Assembly: GCA_963575745.1 (NCBI GenBank)
Contig: CAUYUJ010009502.1
Coordinates: 184,769-237,268, forward strand
From: Prorocentrum cordatum
Taxonomy: Eukaryota > Sar > Dinophyceae > Prorocentrales > Prorocentraceae
Length of the DNA stretch: 52,500 bases
Reading direction: 5' to 3'
Positions within the stretch are counted from its first letter, which is position 1. Each line of letters begins with the position of its first letter. Shown in pieces: positions 20,035 through 30,008 of this stretch. Position numbers and translations under genes: made by a program. The notes beneath the pieces are model-generated. The model was given only the letters and a program-made list of their open reading frames with translations, did no database searches and was not told the DNA's origin.

Positions 20035-20400
20035 TTGTTATTATTAGTATTATTATTCGTCTTCTTATTATTCGTATTAGTAGTAATATTATTATTATTC
20101 ATCTTAGCACTATTCGTATTAGTCTTAGTATTATTAATATTATTCTTAGTATGTGTATTATTATCATTATTATCATTATTATTAATAATAATAATAATGT
20201 CATTAATTTATTATTAGTCTTATTATTAGCATTAATATTATTAGTATTATTATTATTAGTATTATTATTAATATTATTAATATGATCAGTATTCTTATAC
20301 TGAGTATTATTAGTATTATTATTATTATTATTTTTATTAGTATTCGTACTATTAGTATTATTAATAATATTATTAATACTATTACTACTATTAATATTAT
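20035..20400. repeat. Island of TTA/ATT-type triplets
   Basis: About 365 bp composed almost wholly of TTA, TTAG and related triplets, very AT-rich inside GC-rich DNA and flanked on both sides by (CTC)n. The triplet phase is largely kept despite many G and C substitutions, as expected of an expanded and decayed trinucleotide repeat. Confidence 0.9.
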
Positions 20401-20458
20401 TCCTCCTCCTCCTCCTCCTCCTCCTCCTCCTCCTCCTCCTCCTCCTCGTCCTCCTAGG
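20399..20458. repeat. (CTC)n microsatellite
   Basis: About 50 bp of pure CTC followed by CGTCCTCCTAGG. It abuts the inferred 5' end of LINE D. Confidence 0.9.
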
Positions 20459-20472
20459 CGTCGTGCCACTCT

Positions 20473-20493
20473 CGAGCCCCATTTTGGCACCGC
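20473..20493 (+). other. Possible decayed spliced-leader relic at LINE D 5' end
   Basis: CTCGAGCCCCATTTTGGCAC shares AGCC and ATTTTGGC with the dinoflagellate spliced leader but has a 2-nt insertion. It lies directly after (CTC)n and about 120 bp before the first LINE D reading frame, the same arrangement as the near-exact relic at LINE C. Confidence 0.3.
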
Positions 20494-20596
20494 TCGAGAG
20501 AATTGGCCGACCCTACGGCGCTGACCCAGAGCTCCCAACCCCCAGAGCCCGCCTGGCATAGGCGCCTCCGCCTCCGCCGACACCAGGCGAGGAGGA

Positions 20597-21752
20597 TTGT
20601 TGCAGCTGCGCAGGCGGACCTCGAGCAGCACCACGGCCACCACGCGTTCGCCATGGGCAAGAACTGGCATTCGTGCGGCTCCCAGTCCCAGCAGCGCAGC
20701 GGCCCGTGGACTACCCTGCAAGAGGTGCTGGAGATGGGAGTACGACGACGCCCTCCCCAACCTGCAGTGGAAGTGCAGGTGCGGCGCCCACTTCGCCCGC
20801 AAGGGCAAGGACAAGAAGGGCGGCGACACCAACACAGCAGGGCAGGGGCTGCTGAAGGCCCTGGAGGACGTCTCGGCGCAGCCCACGGGGATGGCGCTAC
20901 AGCCAGAGATCACCCAGCAGCTCGCGACGGTGGTCGGCGCTGTCGCAGAGGCGTCCAGGCCAGCCCAGCCGCAGAAGAGCGCGGCCACGAGGCTCGCGCA
21001 CCGCCCGGGACCTGGAGCAGAAGAACAAGGCGTTCGACAAGGCCTTCAACGCCAGGGACGAGGCCAAGCAGCGCCTCCAGAAGCTAGAAGCGGACCTGCA
21101 AGAGAAGGCAGCCGCGGTGGCGCACGCGGAGCAGGTCGTGGAGCAGATCCGCCTGGGCGACGACGGCGGGAAGAAGCCTTCCCTTATCCACGACATTCTC
21201 ACGATGTCCCCCGACGCGCTCGAGAAGGAGATGCTGCAGGACTTAGACAGGGCCCTGGAGATAAACGAGGATGAGGTGGTGCATGCAGAAGCGATCGCCG
21301 AGGTGAACAAAGCAAAGGAGAAAATGCTGACGGAGTTCAAGCAGAGGACGGGACAATTCGTCAGCCAGCTGAAGACGCGCCTGGAGACCGCCAAGCAGGC
21401 AGCGGCTGCAGACCGTGCGGCGGCGGCCCAGGCAGCCAAGAAGCGCAGGCAGGGCCATGACGGTGCTGCCAAAACGGAGGACAAGCCCGACGAGGACCAG
21501 AGGCGGCAGGCGCAGCCGCCTGGGGCGCCGCGAGCCGAGGCCCAGGGCCCAGCCCATGCGGCCAACGGCGAGGCGCCCCAACCAGAGGCAGCCGCAGCCG
21601 CAGCTGCCGCAGCCGCCGCAGCCGCCGGGACGGAGAAGGCGAGGGAGGAGGAGAAGGAGCGCGCCAGGGAGATCGCCAAGCAGAGGCTGCTCTCGGCGGC
21701 ACGCTCCCAGCAGCAGCAGACGGCAGACGCTGCTTCCTCCTCCTCGGCCTGA
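20597..21752 (+). pseudogene. LINE D N-terminal zinc finger and coiled coil
   Basis: The first frame has a Cys cluster CKRCWRWEYDDALPNLQWKC followed by RCGAHF, near 20710-20810. After a frameshift near 20990-21110 a long helical region follows (MLQDLDRALEINEDEVVHAE, and EFKQRTGQFVSQLKTRLETA), ending with an alanine run and QQQQTADAASSSSA at the stop 21750-21752. Such a region is expected to bind element RNA or form oligomers. No catalytic motif is present. Confidence 0.65.
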
Positions 21753-21789
21753 CGGCGGCCAGGTCAAGGCCGCACAGTTCCCGAGCGGC

Positions 21790-22540
21790 CGACTCGGCAA
21801 GTGTTCATCGGGAACATCAATGAGTGGGGAGTCAAAGCCAGCAGATTCATCAGGGAGTCCGTGGACTCGTACGATGCGTTCATGCTGCAGGAGACTCACG
21901 TCAAGCACAATCGGCTGGCTGAGCTGGAGCAGGAGGCGAGAGGCTGGGGCCTCAAGGCCGCCTTTTCTGCAGCTCGCCACAGTGAGACCTCGCAGAAGGG
22001 TTCGCGAGGAGGTGTCTGCACAGCAATTAGGTCCAGACACCAATGCACGATGTTCAGAGAGTTGGCTCGCCCACGCTGCGCCTCTGCCAGTACGGAGTGC
22101 CCGAGTCGGGGACAAAAGGGCCCCAGCTTCAGTTTTCAAGACTGGATGCCTGTAACTTGGCATCTACAGGGAGTCAGCATCACTCTGGTCAGCTTGTACT
22201 CAGAGGGCACGAACTGTTTCACTGGGAACAAATGCTGCAAAACTGGCTGCTACGGCAGCCTTTTTACACACGTGTAAAAATCCTTGGATAGTTGCTGGAG
22301 ATTTCAACGCGTCTCTTGAGGCATTTTGGCAGTCTGGGTGGCCTACCAAGCTCGGAGACACCATCGGCTCTCCACAGAATGGATAAACTTGCTTCAAGAG
22401 AAGGTTCCGAGCCCTTGCTGATAGATTATGTTCTCATGAGCCCCGAAGCGACCCTTTACTTTCAAGGTTTAGAAACAGTTGCGGCCCCCTGGAAGCCCCA
22501 CGTCGGTCAGGTTCTAACGCTCCGAGCTTCACTTGTGCCA
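21790..22540 (+). pseudogene. LINE D EEP-type endonuclease
   Basis: Motifs in order: VFIGNINEWGVKAS (active-site Asn), FMLQETHVKHNRL (metal-binding Glu, near 21880-21910), GSRGGVC, PWIVAGDFNAS (about 22283-22315), LIDYVLMSP (about 22418-22445) and PHVGQ (about 22498). The GDFN block is in a different frame from the Glu block and from IDYVL, so at least two frameshifts lie at about 22030-22280 and 22370. All expected EEP residues are visible, so decay seems recent. Confidence 0.8.
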
Positions 22541-23341
22541 GCTTTAACGAGGACGTCATGCATGCCAGCCCCTTACGTGCATCCGCCTCGCAGGAAAGAG
22601 GCGGACTCGAGCAGCAAGAGACAGCGTCGCCTGCGAGAAAAAGGCATTGCCCTCTCGCCCGCTGCCTCCGCCGCTACTGCCGCTGCCGCCTCCTCGCTCG
22701 CCTCCAAAAAAGTTGAAGAAAGGGAGCAAGAGCTGGAAAACCGACGGTGTGAGGCTCTAGGTCCAACTGGTTGGTCGCATTTTCCCGAGGGGCCTGTAGG
22801 TTTGGACTCGGAGGAGGTCGAACCCTTCGATGAATTAGACAAGGCCCTGGAGGAGCCTGAGCCCTGGGAGGAACCCATGGAGCCTTTTTGTGAGCCCGAA
22901 GACCCAATAGAGCCCGAGGCGTCGCCGTTGTCCGTCCCGCCTGAGAGTGGGGACCTGTCGACATCAGCTGAGGCCTCGCAGACTGATTCCAGGTCGACCG
23001 CGCCAAGCGGCCCCGACTTGGACGTCTGCACGGAGACATGAGCTCCGGGATGAAGTTAGTAAACTGCCCCCCCCCCTCGGTCTCAAAGCGTCTCTGATCA
23101 CATAGCGTGCTGCCCTGCTTTTCGCGCGAGCCCGTCTGACTCCATCGAGCTTGGGGAGCAATACGATCAGCTCATGCATCAGGTGGACAACTTTTACATC
23201 AAGGCTTACGGCATACCCTGTCAGGAGGCCTCGAGGTGTAAAGGGAGATCTGATAATTATTAACAGAAATATAAGGAGGTCCGTGAGCGAGGGCTCAGAA
23301 GACACCGTTTTCAGAGCTACCAGGCGAGCTGGTGGTCTAGA
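22541..23341 (+). pseudogene. LINE D linker between endonuclease and RT
   Basis: A Ser/Ala/Arg-rich stretch (RRKEADSSSKRQRRLREKG) and a Glu/Pro-rich stretch (EPEPWEEPMEPFCEPEDPIE) run to a stop at 23039-23041. The remaining 300 bp is in other frames. It contains no recognised domain. It corresponds in position to the linkers of LINEs A and C. Confidence 0.5.
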
Positions 23342-25150
23342 GTGTCTAACACGCTGGAGTTGCATTGCACCCTTGTGGCCAAAAAGAGAGGTCCCCAGCA
23401 GCAGCGTGAGCTTCGCAGCATTGCACAGAGGCTGGCACAGGAAGGGGTTCTGTCGGCAGGCAAGAGCCCCACTCCGACGGCGCGCCTCCACCGCGCTCTG
23501 TGGATCGAGAGGCTCTCGGATATTTCCAATGTCGAGTATCCGACCCTGCTCGGCGTGGCACTCCAAGCATCCGATGAGACCGCTCGAGCCCACAGGCAAG
23601 ATTTTGAAAAGGAGTCGCGCGCGTGGGCCGATTGGCTCTCGGACCCAGCCCTGGCCAAGCCTGGTAAGTTGCGCAAAATCACTAAGCCCCGTCAGAGGTT
23701 TGAAGATGGGCAAATTCGTGGCGACCAAAAAGGTACGTCGCCCCTCGAATTCATGGGTATCAAAACAATGGCTGTTCACAATAGTTTGACCTCGAAATCG
23801 GGCTCGTCTCACGACTCCGTAGCCGCTTTGGTTCGAGTCAGGGAGCGGGCTCAACAGGAGCCCTGCCCCGTCTGGCCCCTCGAGCAGCTAGACCAGGCCC
23901 TCCGCTTCCAGCCCGACAGGGGCCGAGGCGTCGATCGCTTAGTAGCATCTGATGTTCGCCGTCTCCCTGTGGCGGCGTGCCAACGATTTGTCGATCTGAT
24001 AAATCTGGTGGAAGAGAGACAAGCGTGGCCATATCAGCTGCTTCAGGCCATCGTAATGCTGGAGCCCAAGAAGACGGGCGACAGGGCGCTGGCGCTCATC
24101 GCCTGGCTGATCGGGTGCTGGCAGATGCTGGCGAGGCCGCAGGTGGAGCAGTGGGTCGGCACAGCCGCGCGCCACTGGGACTCGGCGCTCAAGGGCTCGT
24201 CCTGCCTCCGAGACGCGCTCGCGAGGGCGCTGCAGGACGAGGCGGCGGACGCCCTGGCCATGGCGTCGGCCGTCTCGCCGGCGGACATCAGCAGGTTCTA
24301 CGACACGCCGGCGATCCCGACGGTTGAGTCGGCCTGCGAGGACTTGCACTTCCCACCGCGGGAACTCGCACTTGAGCTACAAGTACATGCAGTGCCGAGG
24401 CTCCTTCGTCAAGAGGGCGCCCGCGGCAACCCGTGCCAGGCCTTGATCTCGCTGCTCGCGGGGTCGAGACACGCGAACAACTTAGCGAGAGCGCTGGTCT
24501 ACAGGGTGCTGGACAAGGTGACCCTACAGGCCCCGCGGGCCAACCCCAGAGCGTGGTTTGACGACATCAGTACCACGATCTACGGCAGTGCAGCTGCGGT
24601 GGAAAACATCATTGCAGAAGCCACCGACAAGTTGGAGAGAGCCCTAGACGACGAGGGCTTAGAGTTGGCAGACAAAAGCGTGATCATCTCGTCCGACTGG
24701 GCCATGACCAAGCGGATCACCGCCAGGCTCAAGAGGAAGGGGATCGACATCCGAGCCGCCCAAGAGGCCCGTGACCTGGGCATCGACAGGGCGGCAAAGG
24801 GTGTCAGACGGAGAGCGACACACACCGACCGCAGAGTGAAAGCCTACAATCGGATGACATCGCTGGGTAAGAAACTACGACGGTTGAGAAGAGAGAAAAG
24901 AATGACCATGTTGAATCAGGGTTCCATGCCTGCCCTCATCTACGGCGTCAAGGCACACGGAGAAGCACCTGCAGCCATACGTCGCGCGAGACAGCGATAT
25001 GTGGCGGCACTCGCTGCTCCAAGGCCTGGCAGATGTACCTCGACATTTCTGAAGTTAGAAGGCAAGGACCCCGCCTTAGAGATACCTAAGGCACAACAAC
25101 GAGCACGGTTCGATCTTTATGCACATCGTGAGGACTTACGTGAGCTATAG
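23342..25150 (+). CDS. LINE D reverse transcriptase, uninterrupted frame
   Basis: A 602-codon open frame. Fingers: AIVMLEPKKTGDRALALIAW (about 24050-24110). Motif A: SPADISRFYDT (about 24280-24310). Motif B: LLAGSRHANNLARALV (about 24450-24500). Motif C: RAWFDDISTTIYG (about 24550-24590), with FDD in place of the usual YADD. The thumb continues with GIDIRAAQEARDLGIDRAAK and LNQGSMPALIYGVKAHGEA. The frame edge at 23342 is not a true start, since the polyprotein would be read through from the linker. The frame is lost near 25120. Confidence 0.85.
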   Translation: MSNTLELHCTLVAKKRGPQQQRELRSIAQRLAQEGVLSAGKSPTPTARLHRALWIERLSDISNVEYPTLLGVALQASDETARAHRQDFEKESRAWADWLSDPALAKPGKLRKITKPRQRFEDGQIRGDQKGTSPLEFMGIKTMAVHNSLTSKSGSSHDSVAALVRVRERAQQEPCPVWPLEQLDQALRFQPDRGRGVDRLVASDVRRLPVAACQRFVDLINLVEERQAWPYQLLQAIVMLEPKKTGDRALALIAWLIGCWQMLARPQVEQWVGTAARHWDSALKGSSCLRDALARALQDEAADALAMASAVSPADISRFYDTPAIPTVESACEDLHFPPRELALELQVHAVPRLLRQEGARGNPCQALISLLAGSRHANNLARALVYRVLDKVTLQAPRANPRAWFDDISTTIYGSAAAVENIIAEATDKLERALDDEGLELADKSVIISSDWAMTKRITARLKRKGIDIRAAQEARDLGIDRAAKGVRRRATHTDRRVKAYNRMTSLGKKLRRLRREKRMTMLNQGSMPALIYGVKAHGEAPAAIRRARQRYVAALAAPRPGRCTSTFLKLEGKDPALEIPKAQQRARFDLYAHREDLREL

Positions 25151-25709
25151 TTCTGGAGTTTGGAGCAGAATATATGAGAGACTCGAACGTTCCCCGCCTA
25201 AACATCGTTGGAGACAAAGAAGAGGAGTTGTTGGTTCTCTGATGCTTACCCTTTGGGACGCTGGCTGGGACCCTGTGAGAGCGACACTTTGGCGAGATCC
25301 ACGGGGCGACGACTGGGAAATGAGGTCAGAAGCTGCAGATAAGAACCCAGCCACAGTCATCGACACCATCGTCGCTGATATCGAGGCGCAGCTCTGGCAG
25401 GCAGCAGCTCGTGGATACAACGGCAAAGGAATGGAAAATGGACTTGATGCTTCGGATGCTATAAGAACCCTTAAGAGATTGAGGCGAACCAACCGACTGC
25501 CAGAAGCAAACGCACTGCTGACGGCCATGACAGCTGGGACATGGACCCCAGCAAGGAAAGCAGACCTCTTTGGCGAGGAGCATGCAGGCAATGGACAGTG
25601 TGAATGCGGCAAAAGAGCGGACGATGTTCATCGGATCTGGGAGGATTGCAGTGCCCGACCTGAACATCCTGATTTCGAAAATTCGCAGGAGCTGCTAGTC
25701 ATGGCCTAG
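25119..25709 (+). pseudogene. LINE D post-RT region with zinc finger
   Basis: Read in the next frame after the RT. It begins HIVRTYVSYSSGVWSRIYER and contains LMLTLWDAGWDPVRATLWRD. Near its end is the zinc motif CECGKRADDVHRIWEDC (about 25605-25655). It stops at TAG 25707-25709, and the same frame then continues into RNase H, so the stop is a lesion within the polyprotein. Confidence 0.75.
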
Positions 25710-26458
25710 ACAAGTCAGCACAATTGCCCGAATATGTGGTTGCGAGGGGTACCGCCAAAAAGCTGGACTACGCCACCAGAGTGTGACACGGTCTACACCG
25801 AGACGCTCTTCGGCGAGGCCCTCAACCTGCCGCGCATCGTCGCCTCCGGCGGGCCCATGATGGTCTGCGGCGACGGCAGCGGCGGAGAGGATGCAGATGA
25901 CGAAAGATACAGGCGCTGCGGTTGGGCATGGGTAGCACTGAACACGTTCGACCCAACAGCGCCTGCCGTGAGAGGAGGAGCCCAAAGCCCACTGGCAAGC
26001 CCGAGCAGACGAACAACCGTGCAGAGTTCACCGCGATGCTGTCGGCTCTGCAGCACACAGAGAGAGCGATCGACTTCTGGACGGACTCCGAGGTGCTCTA
26101 CAAAGGCTGGCGCCGAGGCCGCCACCGCCGTCCTGGAGGATGGAGTGTCCTCGGCGACTTGTGGGAGCAGCTCGCCCTCGCGTTCCAGGAGCGCGGCCCA
26201 GGCGAGGTGCAGATCTATTTCATGCACAGCCACCAGACGGCCGCCGAGGCCGAAGCCGGGGGAGTGCCCACCGCAGCCTGGATGGGAAATGCACTAGCAG
26301 ACGACCTTGCGGGAAAACAAGCTGAGCAGCATAGCATCCCAGCAGCACGACTGACTTGTTATAAATGGGCCGCGGCCACAGGGTGTAGGATCAGAAGCCG
26401 TATTTTAAGAGCTACGCTCAACGCTTTTGATAATGTGAAGTTTCAGGCCCCGTGAGAC
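25710..26458 (+). pseudogene. LINE D RNase H domain
   Basis: The first Asp lies in VCGDGSGGEDADDERYRRCG (about 25862-25922). After a frameshift near 25960 the next frame gives QTNNRAEFTAMLSAL (Glu, about 26008-26050), FWTDSEVLYKGW (Asp, about 26075-26110) and WMGNALADDLAGK (last Asp, about 26280-26320). The full D-E-D-D set is present, split across two frames. The frame ends near 26455. Confidence 0.8.
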
Positions 26459-26604
26459 AGGTAAGAGGGGCTCAGAGAAGATCTAAGCCCAACGCCCTCG
26501 CCCAGGCCCAGGATAAGACCACCCACCATTTAACTAATATGAAATCGCGGTGGCCCTGAAATTGTTGCAACACGTCTCTCAGCAAAACTGCGAGTAGCAA
26601 AGAT

Positions 26605-26889
26605 TTGAACGTTTGGTTGACCTCCAAATGCCTTGGACCCCCCCAAGAGCTGCCCCAGCAAGCACAAGCCCAGCATTTGACCACGGGCACGTGGATCGGT
26701 CACCCGTCCCATAGCCTCGCTTATTTTGAACCTTACTGGGTTTGTATGGCATGCGGGTGCAGAGCTCTAAGAGGGAGAGGCCATCTTCGAGGCCTTGCGG
26801 AGGAGTGTAAGTATCGAGATGGACAGCCCCCCACCAAGATGGGGGCTTGGGTAATTTCACGTGTAACTGAAGGCCGTCCTCTCAGATAG
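26605..26889 (+). pseudogene. LINE D C-terminal zinc finger
   Basis: HSLAYFEPYWVCMACGCRAL followed by HLRGLAEECKY has a His, a Cys-x2-Cys pair and a later Cys. LINE C ends with the same arrangement (HALLQF...FCSTCGGYA...GLRKSC). A conserved module after RNase H is likely, perhaps for nucleic acid binding. It is separated from the RNase H block by about 150 bp and one or more lesions. Confidence 0.55.
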
Positions 26890-26896
26890 GACGGCC
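26872..26896 (+). promoter_or_regulatory. Perfect stem-loop at LINE D 3' end
   Basis: GGCCGTCCT, a 7-nt loop, then AGGACGGCC. It overlaps the stop codon of the C-terminal zinc-finger frame. In several LINE families a 3' stem-loop in the RNA is recognised by the element's own RT. LINE C has a comparable one at 49731-49760. Confidence 0.6.
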
Positions 26897-27095
26897 GCGG
26901 GGGCGCCAAACGGAGCCCCGCCCCGACTGCTGCGCCTGCTAGGTGGGTTCTGGCCCTGGTGGCTCCACCGAGCACGCGTGGCAGTGGGTGGCGGGCCGCC
27001 CCGCTTCGCGTCCGCGCCCTCAGCGAGGTCACTCTTTGAAGTCCTCCTGCAGCTCTGACTCTGTCAGTTTGGGAAAGCCCTTGGAAAATCCTTTT

Positions 27096-27213
27096 CCTCC
27101 TCCTCCTCCTCCTCCTCCTCCTCCTCCTCCTCCTCCTCCTCCGCCTCCTCCTCCTCCTCCTCCTCCTCCTCCTCCTCCTCCTCCTCCTCCTCCTCCTCCT
27201 CCTCCTCCTCCTC
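27096..27213 (+). repeat. (TCC)n microsatellite
   Basis: About 115 bp of pure CTC/TCC with one CCG. It lies downstream of LINE D and is followed by G-run repeats (CATCCCATC plus a G-run, twice) to about 27290. Confidence 0.9.
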
Positions 27214-27420
27214 CCCACCCATCCCATCTGGGGGGGGAGGGGCCCGAGGACCCTGGGACCCATCCCATCGGGGGGGGGCCGAGGACCCGGAGCCCGCGAT
27301 CATATATGTAGATCAGAGTGAGGGGGCCGAACGGTCAGTCACTGCCCCTGGGTGCGTGGCTGAAGTGGAATTCCGCGGTGCAAATTCTCGTTGTTGTTTG
27401 TTGTTGTTTGTTGTCGTCGT

Positions 27421-27716
27421 CCCACCCGCAACCCGCCCCGCGACCCACCCGCGACCCACCCCGCGACCCACCCCGCGACCCACCCCGCGACCCACCCGCG
27501 ACCCACCCGCGACCCCACCCGCGACCCACCCCGCGACCCACCCCGCGACCCACCCGGCGACCCACCCTGCGACCCACCCCGCGACCCGCCCGCGGCCCAC
27601 CCCGCGACCCACCCGCGACCCACCCGCGACCCACCCGCGACCCACCCGCGACCCACCCGCGACCCGCGACCCACCCGCGCGACCCACCCGCGACCCACCT
27701 TCGACCCAAACCACGT
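27421..27716 (+). repeat. CGACCCACCC(C)G minisatellite
   Basis: About 28 tandem copies of a 10- or 11-bp unit (CGACCCACCCG or CGACCCACCCCG) with few variants (GGCGACC, CGGCCC). It is open in several frames on both strands because of its composition. It is not coding. Confidence 0.9.
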
Positions 27717-27856
27717 TAAGGTACAAACCACAATTTTCGGCGCCTGCGGCGGGTTTTTTTTGCATTCCTTCCAGGTGGAGAGCCCGCGACCCACCCCGTG
27801 ACCAACTCGCGACCAACCCGCGACCCAAACCACGTTCAGGGTACAAACCACATTTC
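27710..27856 (+). repeat. Direct repeat pair around a GC-rich core
   Basis: GACCCAAACCACGTT, then AAGG or CAGGG, then TACAAACCACA occurs at about 27709-27733 and again at about 27822-27850. Between them lie the core TTTTCGGCGCCTGCGGCGGG and further GCGACCCACCC units. It may be a higher-order unit of the minisatellite. Confidence 0.7.
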
Positions 27857-28012
27857 TTCCTCCTCCTCCTCTCTCCTCCTCCTCGCCCTCCTCCTCTCCT
27901 CCTCCTCCTCCTCCTCCTCCTCTCCTCCTCCTCCTCCTCCTCCTCCTCCTCCTCCTCCTCCTCCTCCTCCTCCCCTCCTCCTCCTCCTCCTCCTCCTCCT
28001 CCTCCTCCTCGC
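27857..28012 (+). repeat. (TCC)n microsatellite
   Basis: About 150 bp of nearly pure TCC. It abuts the 3' end of LINE B, which runs on the minus strand, where the tract reads as (GGA)n. Confidence 0.9.
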
Positions 28013-28043
28013 GCGTGGCCGAGGCGGACACGCGAGTTCACGT

Positions 28044-28541
28044 TCAACGGCGCCACATGCGGCGCACTTGCCACCTTACTGTAGGAACAGCCTGTGCAGC
28101 GCGCTCAGGCCTGACTGGAGCACCCTTGTTGATGCTCCTGATCTGATGATAAAGCAGCGTTGCAGCTGCGGGCACAAGAAGAGATTCTGGCGATGGATTA
28201 GCAAGACCAAGACGGGAGATGGGGGAAGCAGGAAGAGGAGGACAGGAGAACGCAACGAGGACCGAGGAAAGAAGAGCGAGAAAAGAAGGACAGGACCAGA
28301 CATGCGCGAGAGAATCTGATGGGCCATGGCAATACATGCATGGCTCTAGCTGCTGGAGTCTACGTGCTGTCGTCCAGGCGCCACTTAGAACCCTGAGGAC
28401 TTGGAACGCAGCCGTGGGGGACATCTCTTTGAGCGTGTCTTTGATTCGTGGCCGTGGAAGGGCCTGGGCATCCTCGAGCGTTATCGGGAGCCAGCTTGAC
28501 AATCTGACCGAAAAGGTCACTGCAAGAGAATCATGATACAT
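28044..28541 (-). pseudogene. LINE B C-terminal domain with zinc finger
   Basis: In the same frame as the RT but after TGA 28545-28547. It contains CMYCHGPSDSLAHVWSCP (Cys-x2-Cys, His, Cys), the zinc motif usual at the C terminus of LINE ORF2 proteins. The region before it (ALPRPRIKDTLKEMSPTAAF) is helical. The frame runs to 28044, just before (TCC)n. Confidence 0.75.
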
Positions 28542-28544
28542 GTG

Positions 28545-30008
28545 TCAGGTTATTTCTTGATATAACAAGCTCTGCACTCTGATCTTACGAGAGGGGTCAG
28601 ATTCGGCAAGGATCGAGCGGACGTGAGAGAGGGCAGGGGCAGCGGCAGAAGCAAGTCGGAGTCGAAGGGACGGAGACGAGGTGGCGAGAGAGGTCCCGAT
28701 CTGCTGTGGGAATCCAGATGCGGCAGACTGCAGAAACTCAGCAAAGGATGACTGGAGCCAGAACCTAGGCGACAGCCTCTGGAGCGCTAACTCAGGAAGG
28801 GCCAGGGACCGATCAGCGGCAGCACTGAGAAGGGGAATAAGCGAACTCCAAACAGTGAAATGCACGGTAGCAGCTCTCATGAGGGCAGCCGCACTCTGGG
28901 CAACTACGCTGGGGATCTCGGGGCCTCCCCAATGTAAAAGCTGAAACCATCCCTCTCGAGGCAGAGCGCAGAAAGGAGTATGATATAAGGTGGCCAAAAG
29001 GGCCGATTCTTTGTGTCTAATCGATTCTGGCATGGGCAAGAATTGGGAGACATAGGAGAGGATGGAAGCGACACGGACAGGATAGAGGTAAGAGATCACC
29101 CTCAGAGGAGCTCCTGCGTTGGCCAGCTCGAGGATACGAGCTCTCCACTTCGCAACAGGAGAACGCCAGCTGCGCTCAAGGGCTGCGGGTCCAAGCCACA
29201 TGCCCAGGTACTTCCGCACTGCATCAATTGGAATAGAAGACCATTCAGGAACCAGAAGAGAAATCGCCTGTTGATATTGAGTACGCAGCGCAGGAGTACG
29301 TGGTCCACTCAGGGGGACGATCACGCATTTCTTCAACTTGAGGACCAGCGCTGCGACTCGTCTTGCAGTAGTGAATATACGATGCATGACTCGAAGGTGT
29401 TCGAGACGTCTGAGTACTGCTCCCACATCGTCAGCACATGCTCTGACAACTCCACGATCTTTGCAGCAAATAGATGCATCGAAGTTGGACATGAAGGGGT
29501 CTGCCGCCAAGGCGAAGATGCAACCTGAGCTCGGGCAGCCCTGGATGATGCCACTGCTAATCCAAAACAAGAGAGCGAGGTCGGTGCCCAACGCGCCGTA
29601 GCAGCACACGCCCGAGAAGAGAAATTCAGTGAATGTGACCAGGGGTGGCGGCAGCAGCATCGCAGTGAGTACTTTGAGGACCCAGCTGTGTGCTAAGCTG
29701 GGGAAGGCCTGACCGAAATCGTATCCCACTAAGAGAGGCATGGCTGCAGAAGCGTCATCTTGCATGGAATATATACGTCCATAAGCATCCAACTCGATAA
29801 TGCTAGTGCCGAAGTTTCTGGAGCATACGAAACCCCGTTGGATATGATTCACCACTCGATTCAGAGATTGATTTAGTCGACGGTATGCTACACCTGTTAC
29901 TATCTTGTTGTCCGTATTTTTGAGGCCCATGGGGTCGTAGGTCTTGGGGATGCCTGAGAACACCGTGAGGGGTATCTTCGGGCTCTTCACCTTTGGGAAC
30001 GAATACAC
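28545..30008 (-). pseudogene. LINE B reverse transcriptase
   Basis: Motif A is LLVGYDFGQAFPSLAHSWVL (about 29703-29735), motif B SSGIIQGCPSSGCIFALAAD (about 29525-29570) and motif C VVRACADDVGAVL (about 29410-29445), all with catalytic Asp residues. The fingers lie in the preceding ORF2 frame (LGVFVPKGEEPED, near 30010-30050), so a frameshift near 29990-30010 separates them. The thumb includes IDAVRKYLGMWLGP. The stop at 28545-28547 (TGA) is followed in frame by the zinc-finger domain. Confidence 0.87.

Larger units (their letters stand above)
20455..26900 (+). mobile_element. LINE D: non-LTR retrotransposon, mostly complete but broken
   Basis: Plus-strand order: zinc-finger/coiled-coil region, EEP endonuclease, linker, reverse transcriptase in one open frame of 602 codons, zinc finger, RNase H, and a second C-terminal zinc finger. 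The 5' end abuts (CTC)n and the 3' end shows a perfect 9-bp stem-loop. At least four frame changes and one in-frame stop (25707-25709) separate the blocks, but the RT block itself is uninterrupted. This is the same architecture as LINEs A and C, with quite different sequence. Confidence 0.85.

Noticed and set aside
18462-20102. 546-codon minus-strand frame
   Set aside because: It crosses (GGA)n, (CTC)n and the TTA island; its residues are poly-Pro, Ser, Arg and Asn encoded by the repeats.
27313-28084. Open frames across the GACCCACCC minisatellite
   Set aside because: Repeat-encoded GRGWVAG/RDPP strings in several frames at once; no gene-like features.
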